DNA of 64,000 nt from assembly GCA_913051865.1 (NCBI GenBank), contig CAJXHE010000001.1, positions 1 through 64,000 on the forward strand, in the 5' to 3' direction. The DNA is from an uncultured Flavobacteriales bacterium (GTDB lineage: Bacteria > Bacteroidota > Bacteroidia > Flavobacteriales_D > Sanyastnellaceae). The notes under the pieces are model-generated. The model did not search any database. It had not been told where the DNA came from and worked only from the letters and a program-made list of their open reading frames with translations. Below are positions 43,234 through 51,682 of this stretch, in pieces. Made by a program: the position numbers and the translations under genes. How positions within the stretch are numbered: position 1 is the first letter of the stretch; each line of letters starts with the position of its first letter.

Positions 43234-44082
43234 ATGGGAATAGAAGAAGGGTTAAAAAGGCTAAATCTCAAGCGTCCGCTCGTTGTTTTTGATTTAGAAA
43301 CCACCGGAGTTCAGGTAGGGAGTGACAGAATAGTGGAGATTGCGATGATTAAAGTTTCTCCAGATGGGTCCATCGTCAGGAAGCCAGAGAAAGCAGGTGC
43401 AGAACATCGGATTCTCGTTAATCCAGAAATGCCTATCCCCCTAGAATCTTCTTTGGTACACGGCGTCTATGATGATGACGTAAAAAACAAACATACATTT
43501 GGCGCGATCGCACCTGGTTTGGTCAAGTTTCTTCAGGATTGTGACCTTGGTGGGTTTAATTCAAATAGATTCGATGTCCCCATGCTTGTGGAAGAATTTT
43601 TGAGAGTGGGTGTTGATTTTGGTTTAGAGGATCGGAATCTTATTGATGTCCAAAACATCTTTCACAAAATGGAGCAACGTACGCTTAAAGCGGCATATAA
43701 GTTTTATTGCGGAAAAGACCTAGAGGGCGCGCATGAAGCTTACCCCGATACCGCGGCGACTCTTGAAGTCCTTGTCGCTCAACTCGACATGTATGCTGAC
43801 AAGTCAATCATTGATACCCGAGGGGATACAGTAGGTCCTGTTCCGGCAGATATGGATTTGCTCCACGAATTCTGTCAACGTACGAAAAATGTTGATCTCG
43901 CGGGGCGTTTGATTTATAATGATGCAGGAGAAATCATTTTTAATTTCGGCAAGCACAAAGGAGTGTCCGCAATTGAACTTCTCAAGAGAGACCCAGGATA
44001 TTTTGGTTGGATGATGAAAGGAGATTTTCCGCGTTATACAAAGAGAGTGCTACAGCAAATAAAGGACGGGGAACTTAAATAG
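43234..44082 (+). CDS. DnaQ-family 3'-5' exonuclease with C-terminal DUF3820-like domain
   Basis: 282 residues. The DEDDh exonuclease motifs are VVFDLETTGVQVGSDRIVEI (D and E), GGFNSNRFDVPML (D) and HEAYPDTAATLEVL (H and D). A C-terminal domain with FNFGKHKGVSAIELLKRDPG and YFGWMMKGDFP resembles DUF3820/exodeoxyribonuclease X-type tails. It could act in DNA repair or RNA trimming; it is not the polymerase epsilon subunit by context. It follows the PD40 gene by 20 bases. Confidence 0.88.
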   Translation: MGIEEGLKRLNLKRPLVVFDLETTGVQVGSDRIVEIAMIKVSPDGSIVRKPEKAGAEHRILVNPEMPIPLESSLVHGVYDDDVKNKHTFGAIAPGLVKFLQDCDLGGFNSNRFDVPMLVEEFLRVGVDFGLEDRNLIDVQNIFHKMEQRTLKAAYKFYCGKDLEGAHEAYPDTAATLEVLVAQLDMYADKSIIDTRGDTVGPVPADMDLLHEFCQRTKNVDLAGRLIYNDAGEIIFNFGKHKGVSAIELLKRDPGYFGWMMKGDFPRYTKRVLQQIKDGELK

Positions 44083-44088
44083 CTGTAA

Positions 44089-45195
44089 GTGAAAGTAGCC
44101 GTACTCGTATCCAACGACCTTTCTTTTGACCAAAGAGTAAGAAAAACCTGTAAAGTGTTAGTCGATGCAGGTCACGAACCCATCCTTGTGGGGCGTCTTC
44201 TTTCAGACTCAACGCCATATGAAGGTCCAGGCTCTGCAATAAGATTTTCTTTGAAACATTCATCAGGGATGTTTTTTTATGCTGAATTACAATGGACGCT
44301 ATGGAAGTGGTTAAAGACAGCTGAAATTGATGCGATATGGGCGAACGATCTTGACACGCTCCTTCCAGCTGTGATTGTCTCAAGAAGACGCAAGCTTCGA
44401 ATTGTATATGATTCCCACGAATATTTTACGGAAGCAGCGGGATTGACTGGACGTCCATTGCGACGTTGGGTTTGGCTTACAATTGAAAAATATTGTATTC
44501 CCAAATTAAAGAAAATGCTTACGGTGAATGAATCCATTGCGAAGCATTATAGATCGCGTTATGAGATCCAGGTTGATGTGCTTAGGAATATGCCAGTATT
44601 GTCAGAGGTTCCAAACATTTCTCACCGGAAAGCGTTTGAAGAATTTAAGATCCCTACAGACCTTCCGATTTTGCTTTTACAAGGTGCTTTCATGGACCGT
44701 GATCGGGGAACAAGTGATGCCGTAGACGCTTTAGAACTTATGACCGATGTGCGACTCGTATTGGTGGGAGCAGGGATTGAATTCGAAGAATCCATCAAAA
44801 GGATGAATGATCCAAGATGGGAGGGACGACTGTACTGCATACCTCGACTCCCATATGAAAAACTCAGGGTACTAACAGCTTCTGCCGACGTTGGGCTTTC
44901 CCTAGACAAAGGAATGCATGCAAATTATCTCTTGAGCTTGCCAAACAAACTGTTCGATTTCATTCATGTAGGTCTTCCTGTCGTAGCAAGCCCTATGGTT
45001 GAAGTGAGGCGGGTGGTTGAAGAAAATGGGGTAGGAGAAGTGATCGCGAAGGTCACGACAGATGAGATTGCCAGTGCTGTATCAAAAGTTCTTTCAAGTC
45101 CTCGAGAAATGTGGTTTGAAAAATGTATGGCTGCAAGAAAGAATCTTCACTGGGGCACAGATTCCTTTTTAATTCTGGAACATCTGGAAGGTTAA
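44089..45195 (+). CDS. Family 4 glycosyltransferase
   Basis: 368 residues from a GTG 6 bases after the exonuclease stop. GT-B fold: the N-terminal domain begins KVAVLVSNDLSFDQRVRK, with VYDSHEYFTEAAGLTGR near residue 105. The C-terminal nucleotide-sugar domain has LLLQGAFMDRDRGTSDAVDA and SLPNKLFDFIHVGLPVVASP, where the usual EYMA/E acceptor is replaced by FDFI, a common variant. The donor and acceptor are unknown, probably surface polysaccharide. It converges with a GT2 gene with a 4-base overlap. Confidence 0.9.
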   Translation: MKVAVLVSNDLSFDQRVRKTCKVLVDAGHEPILVGRLLSDSTPYEGPGSAIRFSLKHSSGMFFYAELQWTLWKWLKTAEIDAIWANDLDTLLPAVIVSRRRKLRIVYDSHEYFTEAAGLTGRPLRRWVWLTIEKYCIPKLKKMLTVNESIAKHYRSRYEIQVDVLRNMPVLSEVPNISHRKAFEEFKIPTDLPILLLQGAFMDRDRGTSDAVDALELMTDVRLVLVGAGIEFEESIKRMNDPRWEGRLYCIPRLPYEKLRVLTASADVGLSLDKGMHANYLLSLPNKLFDFIHVGLPVVASPMVEVRRVVEENGVGEVIAKVTTDEIASAVSKVLSSPREMWFEKCMAARKNLHWGTDSFLILEHLEG

Positions 45196-45938
45196 GAGAG
45201 TTGTTTTTTTAACCATTTGAGACGGGTAAAAACATGATGTACGATTTGGTCTGGCATGGAGGGGAAGATGGTGCGCTTCATGGCTCTTTCTTCTCGATAA
45301 AGTGAATGCGTGAATTTCCTACTGACGCCTCCTGGAGCCACTTCAGAAATCACGGTATTAAAACACCTGCACGTTACGCCCTGTTTCCAGAGTGTGAGAT
45401 TTAAATGATAATCTGCCAAGACTTTAAATCTTAAATCATAAGGCGTATTGCAAATGATGTCTCTTGAATAAATCACACCCTGATGATGTAATGTGTTTCT
45501 CCATTTTAAGGATGTATTCCAAACGGGTTGATAGAATTCAGGAACACCTGACTCTCTCGGTGGAAGCAGATGAACTCCGAAAGCCAATACTTCAGTTTCC
45601 GTGGCTTGTTCTAATGTGCGTATTAAAACATCAAAACCATCTTCAGATGGTAGATCACCTGTCCCGAAAAACAGGATCCATTTGCCTTTTGAAAGGGCAA
45701 CTCCCTTGTTCATGGCGTCATAAATCCCTTTATCTGCTTCAATTTGGAAGCAATCCATCGAAGCCTTGTTTTCTCTTATCCAATTGGGGCTGTCATCAGA
45801 TGAGAGGCCATCAATGACGATGAGTTCGACGCGTTTGTTACGGAATTTAGAGAAGGCATTCAGTGTCTTTTTTAACCCTTCAAGTTGATTGTAAGAGGGG
45901 ATGATGATACTGAGGAGTGTTGGGGTCTCTTTTGTCAT
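45192..45938 (-). CDS. Family 2 glycosyltransferase
   Basis: 248 residues. GT-A motifs are LLSIIIPSYNQLEGLKKTLN at the N-terminus, VIDGLSSDDSPNWIRE, and ADKGIYDAMNKGVALSKGKW, a segment typical of WcaA/PGL-like colanic-acid-type transferases. The metal-binding acidic motif is weak: FFGTGDLPSEDGF has GTGD where DxD is usual, as in that subfamily. Its ATG overlaps the FtsE-like stop by 4 bases, making it the last gene of the M16 operon. Confidence 0.88.
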   Translation of the reverse strand: MTKETPTLLSIIIPSYNQLEGLKKTLNAFSKFRNKRVELIVIDGLSSDDSPNWIRENKASMDCFQIEADKGIYDAMNKGVALSKGKWILFFGTGDLPSEDGFDVLIRTLEQATETEVLAFGVHLLPPRESGVPEFYQPVWNTSLKWRNTLHHQGVIYSRDIICNTPYDLRFKVLADYHLNLTLWKQGVTCRCFNTVISEVAPGGVSRKFTHSLYREERAMKRTIFPSMPDQIVHHVFTRLKWLKKQLS

Positions 45939-46609
45939 TTAGAGGACCTTATCTCACCCTTTTCACAGATCAATATCTTACCAGGGAATTCGGTCATAGA
46001 TGCATGGTCATGGGTTGCCATGATGACACTGCATCCAGAGTCTGTAAGACCGTGCATTAAAGAAAGAATGTCTCTTGTGGTTTCAGGATCTAGGTTCCCC
46101 GTGGGTTCGTCAGCAAGAAATAACAAAGGTGAATTTAACAGGGCCCTTGCGATAGAAACGCGTTGTTGTTCTCCTCCTGACAGTTCGTGAGGAAATTTAT
46201 AGCCCTTGTGTGTCAGTCCCACGCGTTTAAGAACCTCATCTATCCTAAGCGCGATGTCTTTTTTCGATTTCCATCCCGTGGCTCTTAAGGAAAATTCGAG
46301 ATTTTTACTGATTGTTCTGTCAGTTAAAAGGCCAAAATCTTGAAATACAATCCCCAATTTACGTCTCAGCGTATGTACGTTTTTTCTTGTCAATGAAGAT
46401 AAATCCATGCCGCAAACGTTTCCGGTTCCGCTTGCAATATTAATGTCTCCATATAGCGCTCTAAGAAGGCTAGATTTCCCGCTCCCAGTTTTCCCAATGA
46501 GATATAGAAACTCACCTTGACCAATCTCTAAATTGACATTGTTTAATACGACGTGTTCCTGTTGATTAAGAGATACATCTTGTAGGTTAACTAATGGCGC
46601 GTCTGACAC
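45935..46609 (-). CDS. ftsE: FtsE-like cell-division ABC ATPase
   Basis: 224 residues, ATPase only. Walker A is LIGKTGSGKSSLLRALYG, signature LSGGEQQRVSIARALL, Walker B LLFLADEPTGNLDPETT and switch His MATHDHAS. The length and DEPTGNLD motif put it in the FtsE/LolD branch. In division, FtsE works with membrane FtsX to activate septal hydrolases; no FtsX-like gene is adjacent, as is common in Bacteroidota. LolD is the alternative. It starts 16 bases after the second M16 gene. Confidence 0.82.
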   Translation of the reverse strand: MSDAPLVNLQDVSLNQQEHVVLNNVNLEIGQGEFLYLIGKTGSGKSSLLRALYGDINIASGTGNVCGMDLSSLTRKNVHTLRRKLGIVFQDFGLLTDRTISKNLEFSLRATGWKSKKDIALRIDEVLKRVGLTHKGYKFPHELSGGEQQRVSIARALLNSPLLFLADEPTGNLDPETTRDILSLMHGLTDSGCSVIMATHDHASMTEFPGKILICEKGEIRSSK

Positions 46610-46625
46610 TTCGGTTGTTGTTAGG

Positions 46626-48755
46626 TTAATCTAAGTTGAATAGCGCTGGGTCAATCTCAGGATTAACTACAACAGAACCAATACGAACTGCCATTGTTTG
46701 CGTTCCCGCAATGGTTACAATCTCCATGGGAAATTTAAACCCATCACCAAGGTCGATGTAGTTATTAAATTTTGTTGTGACAGACATGGGGCCATCATCA
46801 CCCCGTGAGATTGATTTTGTGAAAGCGAGTGTTTTCATGCTGAAATCAAAATAGCATGTCATGTTTATCGCATCATTGCCTTCTTCAGCGCCACAACAAG
46901 TGAATTGAATCACATGGTACTTGCTCCCATTCATTTCTTCTACACCTATAAGTTCAGTGTTTATACCATTTTCATCTGCGTGAAGAAGGAATAGGGGGTC
47001 AAGTTCTTCCCATTGAGCGCTGAGTAGTTCGTTGTCGGTTGTCGCAATTCGAGGTCCCATTTGGGAAGAATACCCTCCTTTGTCAGTTACAACGTTTGTA
47101 ATCACTTCTTGGCCACTCATTGCGAATGTCGTTCGTGCCCCTCTTTTATTCTTTTTATAGGCTGCTGTATGCGTGAAGCTTAATGTCATGCCACCACCCA
47201 TTTCCATAGATCCAGTGCGAAGTATACCACTTAACTTAGAAATGGCTTTAACCCCTCCTATAGCGTTGTAGTGTTCCTTGATGACAGATTCAGCCGTGAC
47301 CCCGTTCTGAGCTGGAGAGAGTTCAATGAGCGGTTTGCCGTATGCGTCAAAAAACGCTACAATTCCATCGGACGCAAACTTGGTGAGTGATTCGGCGATA
47401 CTTTTATTTCCAACACACGTGATATGTAACTGATCGGGTCGGAGGTGGTTTTTTGCAACCCGCTGAACATCTTCTATTGTCACCGCGTTGAGTTTTTCTA
47501 AATAGGTGAGGTAATAATCCGCTGGCAGATTGTACCGTTGAATATTCAGTGCAAATCTTGCTGCAGTATTTGGGTTTTCAAGTGAACGCGCAAAACTCCC
47601 TGTCATATAATTCTTGGTGACCACAAAAGAAGCACTGTCAACGGGTTCGGTCGTCATGCGACGAATCTCATAAAGAAACTCAACAATGGCACTGTCAGTT
47701 ACTTCATTTCGCACATCTGCGTATGCTGTGAAAGAGCCCAACAATGGGTCAGTAGAAATGTATGACCTTGCACCATAAGTGAAGGCTTTGTCCTCACGTA
47801 AATTCTGCATCAACCTGCCAGAAAAAGCACCTCCACCAAGTATACTATTCATCACAGAAACTGCAATAGCATCTTTGCTCCCTGGAGGTATTGTTACTGT
47901 GTGGGTAAGCTTTAAGACACTTTGGACGGCACCGTCCAAAGGTGAGAAACAAACCTTATTCCCTTGTGGGCGAGATGGCGTCTCCCATCTTTTGTATGGA
48001 ATGTTATCGCTTCTTTTCCAATCACCGAAAAATGAATTTGCTTTTCCAAATGCTGTATTCGCATCGATGTCACCAACGACGACGAGGAAGGCGATGTTAG
48101 GGTGAAAGTAGGTGCTGTGAAAATCCACGAAATCTTCTCTCGCTAAAGTGTTGATGCTTTCAGGAGTTGTGACTTCGCCGTAGGGATGGATGTCGCCATA
48201 GTTAAGTGATCGCGTTAGAATATCTGATATTTCATTAGGTGAGCTTTCTGCAGCAACAAGTCCAGAAAGCGCTTGCGTTCGCAAGCGTTCCAATTCATTC
48301 TCTGGAAACGATGGCTCGAAAAGAATCTCTGACATCAATGTCAGGATTTCATTTGTATGCTTTGTAAGTCCAGATCCACGCATGCCTTTCGGACTGGCAC
48401 TTATCGACGCTCCGAGAAAGTCAATGGCTTCGTCGAGTTCTGCCTTTGATTTATTCTTTGTGCCAGAACGCATCATTTCACCAAACAAGTCCAGCATTCC
48501 AACTTTGTTTCCCTCGAAAATGGGTGCATACTCGAACGACAATGTCCAACTAATTTTGGGCTGTTTGTGGTTTTCTACAACAATTAGTTTCAAACCATTA
48601 TCTAGGGTCAAAATCTTAGACTCTCCAAGTTCTATGAGCGGAGCAGGTCCAGGCTCAGGCGCTTGAGATCTGTCTACTTGAGAATAAAAGCAAGTATGTG
48701 ATAGCGAGGCTGTAGCAAATAGAATTGCGAGGGATATGTTATGGAAGATTTTCAT
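46626..48755 (-). CDS. M16 peptidase homologue, catalytically inactive, with C-terminal LolA-like extension
   Basis: 709 residues with a signal peptide. The two M16 halves cover about residues 40-480 (LIVVENHKQPKISWTLSFEY, YFHPNIAFLVVVGDID, AFTYGARSYISTD). The zinc motif HxxEH is absent: its place reads KVGMLDLFGEMMRSGT. A further 220 residues (from AESVIKEHYNAIGGVKAI) resemble lipoprotein-carrier-like domains fused to such proteins in Bacteroidota. It overlaps the stop of the active M16 gene by 1 base, and the two probably form a heterodimer in the periplasm. Confidence 0.88.
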   Translation of the reverse strand: MKIFHNISLAILFATASLSHTCFYSQVDRSQAPEPGPAPLIELGESKILTLDNGLKLIVVENHKQPKISWTLSFEYAPIFEGNKVGMLDLFGEMMRSGTKNKSKAELDEAIDFLGASISASPKGMRGSGLTKHTNEILTLMSEILFEPSFPENELERLRTQALSGLVAAESSPNEISDILTRSLNYGDIHPYGEVTTPESINTLAREDFVDFHSTYFHPNIAFLVVVGDIDANTAFGKANSFFGDWKRSDNIPYKRWETPSRPQGNKVCFSPLDGAVQSVLKLTHTVTIPPGSKDAIAVSVMNSILGGGAFSGRLMQNLREDKAFTYGARSYISTDPLLGSFTAYADVRNEVTDSAIVEFLYEIRRMTTEPVDSASFVVTKNYMTGSFARSLENPNTAARFALNIQRYNLPADYYLTYLEKLNAVTIEDVQRVAKNHLRPDQLHITCVGNKSIAESLTKFASDGIVAFFDAYGKPLIELSPAQNGVTAESVIKEHYNAIGGVKAISKLSGILRTGSMEMGGGMTLSFTHTAAYKKNKRGARTTFAMSGQEVITNVVTDKGGYSSQMGPRIATTDNELLSAQWEELDPLFLLHADENGINTELIGVEEMNGSKYHVIQFTCCGAEEGNDAINMTCYFDFSMKTLAFTKSISRGDDGPMSVTTKFNNYIDLGDGFKFPMEIVTIAGTQTMAVRIGSVVVNPEIDPALFNLD

Positions 48756-50083
48756 TATTTTTCTTCTTCTTCTTGGTATAGGAAATAGAGTGTTGCACGC
48801 GTATTCTCGTCGTAATACTTCTTCGCAACACGTTGTATGTCGTCAGCTGTTATGGCCAGGTATCGATCGATCTCTGTATTGATCAGGTTCGCATCTCCAA
48901 AATAGGTGTGGTAGTTCGCGAGTTCTTCTGCAATACCTGCCATAGTTGAATTGCCTGACACAAATTGTGTTTCAATTTGATTTTTAAGTTTCTGCAGTTC
49001 TCTATCTGTAATATATTGCGTTTTCATCTTTTCAATCTCTTCATTCATAGCAGTTTCAACCTCAGAGGGTTCAACGCCCATGTTGACCATGGCAAAAGCA
49101 AAAGTTACCCCTGGATCTTCAAGTCCGAAACTGAAAGCTCCGCAGTAAAGCGCCAATTGTTTCTCATCGACAATAGACTTGTTGAGGCGACTAGAAGCAC
49201 CTCCACTTAAGACTTGATTGAGCATGTCAACGGCGTAGTAGTCAGGTGTGCCCTGAGCTGGAATGGGGTAGGCCTGAATGACAACGGGAAGACGGTCTTT
49301 TCCATAGACGATGCTTCTGCGCTCTTCAGTTCTCTTAGGCTCGACTTCAGTGGGGCGAGGAATTGCCTTTGTCCCTTTTGGAATGTCTTGAAAGTACTTT
49401 TCAACCATGCGTTTTGCGCTTTCGAGATCGATGTCGCCTGCAATACTTAATGTGGCGTTATTTGGTACATAGAACGTGTCATAGAAATCCATGAAATCAG
49501 CATGTGTTGATGCATCAAGATGTTCCATTGATCCTATGGGAGTCCACTGATATGGATGCACATCGTAACATGCGTCCATGGTTTCAGCGATCATGCTTCC
49601 ATAAGGAGCGTTATCAACCCTTTGGCGTTTTTCTTCTTTCACAACTTCATTTTGTGTGTCGATGCCAATCTGTTGAATCTTTGCGTGAAGCATTCTTTCA
49701 GATTCTAGCCACAAGCCCAATTCGAGTTGGTTTGAGGGGAGAAGTTCATAGTAAAAAGTTCGGTCTTGTGATGTATTTGCGTTAAGTACCCCACCTGCAT
49801 TTTCCACATAATGGTCAAATTCACCTCTTTCTATATTTTCACTGCCTTCGAAAAGGAGGTGCTCAAAGAAGTGAGCCATTCCTGTCCTGTTGGGGCTCTC
49901 GTTCTTTGATCCCACATGATACATGACGGTGACAGCAACAATAGGTGTGGAGTGATCTTCGTGAAGAATCACATGCAAACCATTTTTTAGATCGAATTCT
50001 GTAAAATCTATATTGGTTGTGCTTTGGCCGTAAGCGCTTAAGAGTATAGACCAAACGAAGGTGCTACAAAGTAAATATTTCAT
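48755..50083 (-). CDS. M16 family zinc peptidase, active subunit
   Basis: The ATG at 50083 (MKYLLCSTFVWSILLSAYGQ, a signal peptide) gives 442 residues; the track start at 50416 runs back through hutH. The inverted zinc motif HFFEH is at residues 71-75, and the third ligand Glu lies about 75 residues later in NEVVKEEKRQRVDNAPYG. It probably degrades peptides in the periplasm together with the inactive homologue encoded next. It heads a four-gene operon M16-M16-ftsE-GT2. Confidence 0.93.
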   Translation of the reverse strand: MKYLLCSTFVWSILLSAYGQSTTNIDFTEFDLKNGLHVILHEDHSTPIVAVTVMYHVGSKNESPNRTGMAHFFEHLLFEGSENIERGEFDHYVENAGGVLNANTSQDRTFYYELLPSNQLELGLWLESERMLHAKIQQIGIDTQNEVVKEEKRQRVDNAPYGSMIAETMDACYDVHPYQWTPIGSMEHLDASTHADFMDFYDTFYVPNNATLSIAGDIDLESAKRMVEKYFQDIPKGTKAIPRPTEVEPKRTEERRSIVYGKDRLPVVIQAYPIPAQGTPDYYAVDMLNQVLSGGASSRLNKSIVDEKQLALYCGAFSFGLEDPGVTFAFAMVNMGVEPSEVETAMNEEIEKMKTQYITDRELQKLKNQIETQFVSGNSTMAGIAEELANYHTYFGDANLINTEIDRYLAITADDIQRVAKKYYDENTRATLYFLYQEEEEK

Positions 50084-50109
50084 ATCAATAACTGATGAAT
50101 AATAGAAGA

Positions 50110-50117
50110 CGAAGTTA
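50110..50117 (-). promoter_or_regulatory. -7 promoter box of the M16 operon
   Basis: The minus strand reads TAACTTCG, identical to the bamD box, with 26 bases to the ATG at 50083, so a short leader is expected. It is back to back with the hutH box at 50132. Confidence 0.4.
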
Positions 50118-50131
50118 ACGCGAACGGGGTT

Positions 50132-50139
50132 TATCTTGC
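50132..50139 (+). promoter_or_regulatory. -7 promoter box of hutH
   Basis: TATCTTGC (6/8 to TAnnTTTG) ends 4 bases before the ATG at 50144, the recurring leaderless spacing. Confidence 0.45.
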
Positions 50140-50143
50140 CGGT

Positions 50144-51682
50144 ATGAAAGCGGATAATTTTATGCTCGATTCTGAGTGGTGGACACTGGATGATGTTTTT
50201 AATCGACTCTCTAATTTTCAGACAGGGGAATTCATTTCTGATATGGACACAGATGTGATTGCCAGGGTGGAGAAATGCCATGGTTATTTGGCAGCTAGAA
50301 TTGCCGCCAAAGGAGAGGTTATTTATGGTGTCAATACAGGTTTTGGCGCTCTTGCACACACGAAAATTGCGCCAGACAAGTTGTCTGAATTGCAGGATAA
50401 TATTCTGATTTCTCACGCCTGTGGGGTGGGTGACCCTGTTCCAGATGTAATCGTTCGTGCAATGCTTCTATTGAAGGCAAAGTCACTTAGCCAGGGTCAT
50501 TCAGCAGTTAAGCCAGAGACAATATTTCGTCTCTTAGATATGTTGGAAAACAATGTGACTCCTGTCGTTCCCTCTCAAGGTTCGCTCGGTGCCTCTGGTG
50601 ATCTTGCACCGCTGTCACATCTTGCAATCCCTATGATTGGTGAAGGGCAAGTTCGCATAGGCGGCGCAGAACCTGTCCACGCTTTAGAAGCCTTAAAAAG
50701 CTTTGGCTGGGACAAACTTCAACTCGATCCGAAAGAAGGTCTGGCATTAATTAATGGCACACAGCTAATGCTTGGCTATGGTGTGATTTCTATGCTTAGA
50801 ATTGAAAGATTGTTAGAATGGGCAGATGCAATCGGTGCGTGGTCTTTGGAGGCCTGGAGTGGATTGCCTTCGCCGTTCGATCACGATGTTCATCGAATTA
50901 GACACCAAGAGGGCGCCATCGCAGTGGCAGAATCTGTGCGGAAGTGGTTAGAAGGTTCAGAAAAAATGTCCACGCCCAAGGATCATGTTCAAGATCCTTA
51001 TTCATTTAGATGTATTCCTCAAGTTCATGGTGCTTCTAGAGATGTCATTTCTGCAGCTCGAAAACTATTCGAGAATGAAGTCAATGCTGTAACAGACAAC
51101 CCATTGGTTTTTCCAGATGAAGACAAAGTCGTTTCGGGTGGAAATTTTCATGGGCAGCCACTCGCGTTAACCTTAGATCATCTCACCTTAGCGATTCACG
51201 AACTCGCATCTATTTCAGAGCGACGGACTTTTAAACTGATGAGTGGAACACGGCACCTCCCGGCATTTCTGGCTAAGGATCCTGGGTTGCATTCAGGCTA
51301 CATGATCGCACAGTACACGGCAGCCAGTTTGGTGTCCCTGAACAAGCAACTTACGACGCCAAGTTCAGCTGATAATGCAGACAGTTCTAACGGGCAAGAA
51401 GACCATGTAAGTATGGGCGCAAATGCCGCTCTTAAGCTTTGGAAAGTCATTGACAATGCGGAGCAAGTTCTTGCAATAGAAGCACTATGTGCTGCTCAGG
51501 CATCTGACTTGGGAGGGGTGGCTGGACTAGGGCAAATGTCACCTAAGCTGATGAAGCTTCAAGAGTCACTTAGAGAAACAGTGCCTTTTCTTTCTCACGA
51601 TGCATATATGGCGCCAATCTTAGGTGATGCGCTAAGCTGGATTAAAAACAACTTACCTGAAGACATAGATAAATGCCATTAA
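50144..51682 (+). CDS. hutH: Histidine ammonia-lyase
   Basis: 512 residues. The MIO prosthetic group forms from Ala-Ser-Gly at 150-152 in GSLGASGDLAPLSH. The selectivity position reads S90-H91 (NILISHACGVG), the pair seen in histidine rather than tyrosine or phenylalanine lyases. YGVNTGFGAL supplies the catalytic Tyr. It deaminates L-histidine to urocanate. No hutU, hutI or hutG lies in the window, so it is either an orphan of a split hut pathway or serves another product. It overlaps the next gene by 10 bases. Confidence 0.93.
   Translation: MKADNFMLDSEWWTLDDVFNRLSNFQTGEFISDMDTDVIARVEKCHGYLAARIAAKGEVIYGVNTGFGALAHTKIAPDKLSELQDNILISHACGVGDPVPDVIVRAMLLLKAKSLSQGHSAVKPETIFRLLDMLENNVTPVVPSQGSLGASGDLAPLSHLAIPMIGEGQVRIGGAEPVHALEALKSFGWDKLQLDPKEGLALINGTQLMLGYGVISMLRIERLLEWADAIGAWSLEAWSGLPSPFDHDVHRIRHQEGAIAVAESVRKWLEGSEKMSTPKDHVQDPYSFRCIPQVHGASRDVISAARKLFENEVNAVTDNPLVFPDEDKVVSGGNFHGQPLALTLDHLTLAIHELASISERRTFKLMSGTRHLPAFLAKDPGLHSGYMIAQYTAASLVSLNKQLTTPSSADNADSSNGQEDHVSMGANAALKLWKVIDNAEQVLAIEALCAAQASDLGGVAGLGQMSPKLMKLQESLRETVPFLSHDAYMAPILGDALSWIKNNLPEDIDKCH

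Noticed and set aside
49750-50416. 111-residue N-terminal extension of the M16 peptidase ORF
   Set aside because: It runs back through hutH and its promoter; the ATG at 50083 begins a proper signal peptide.
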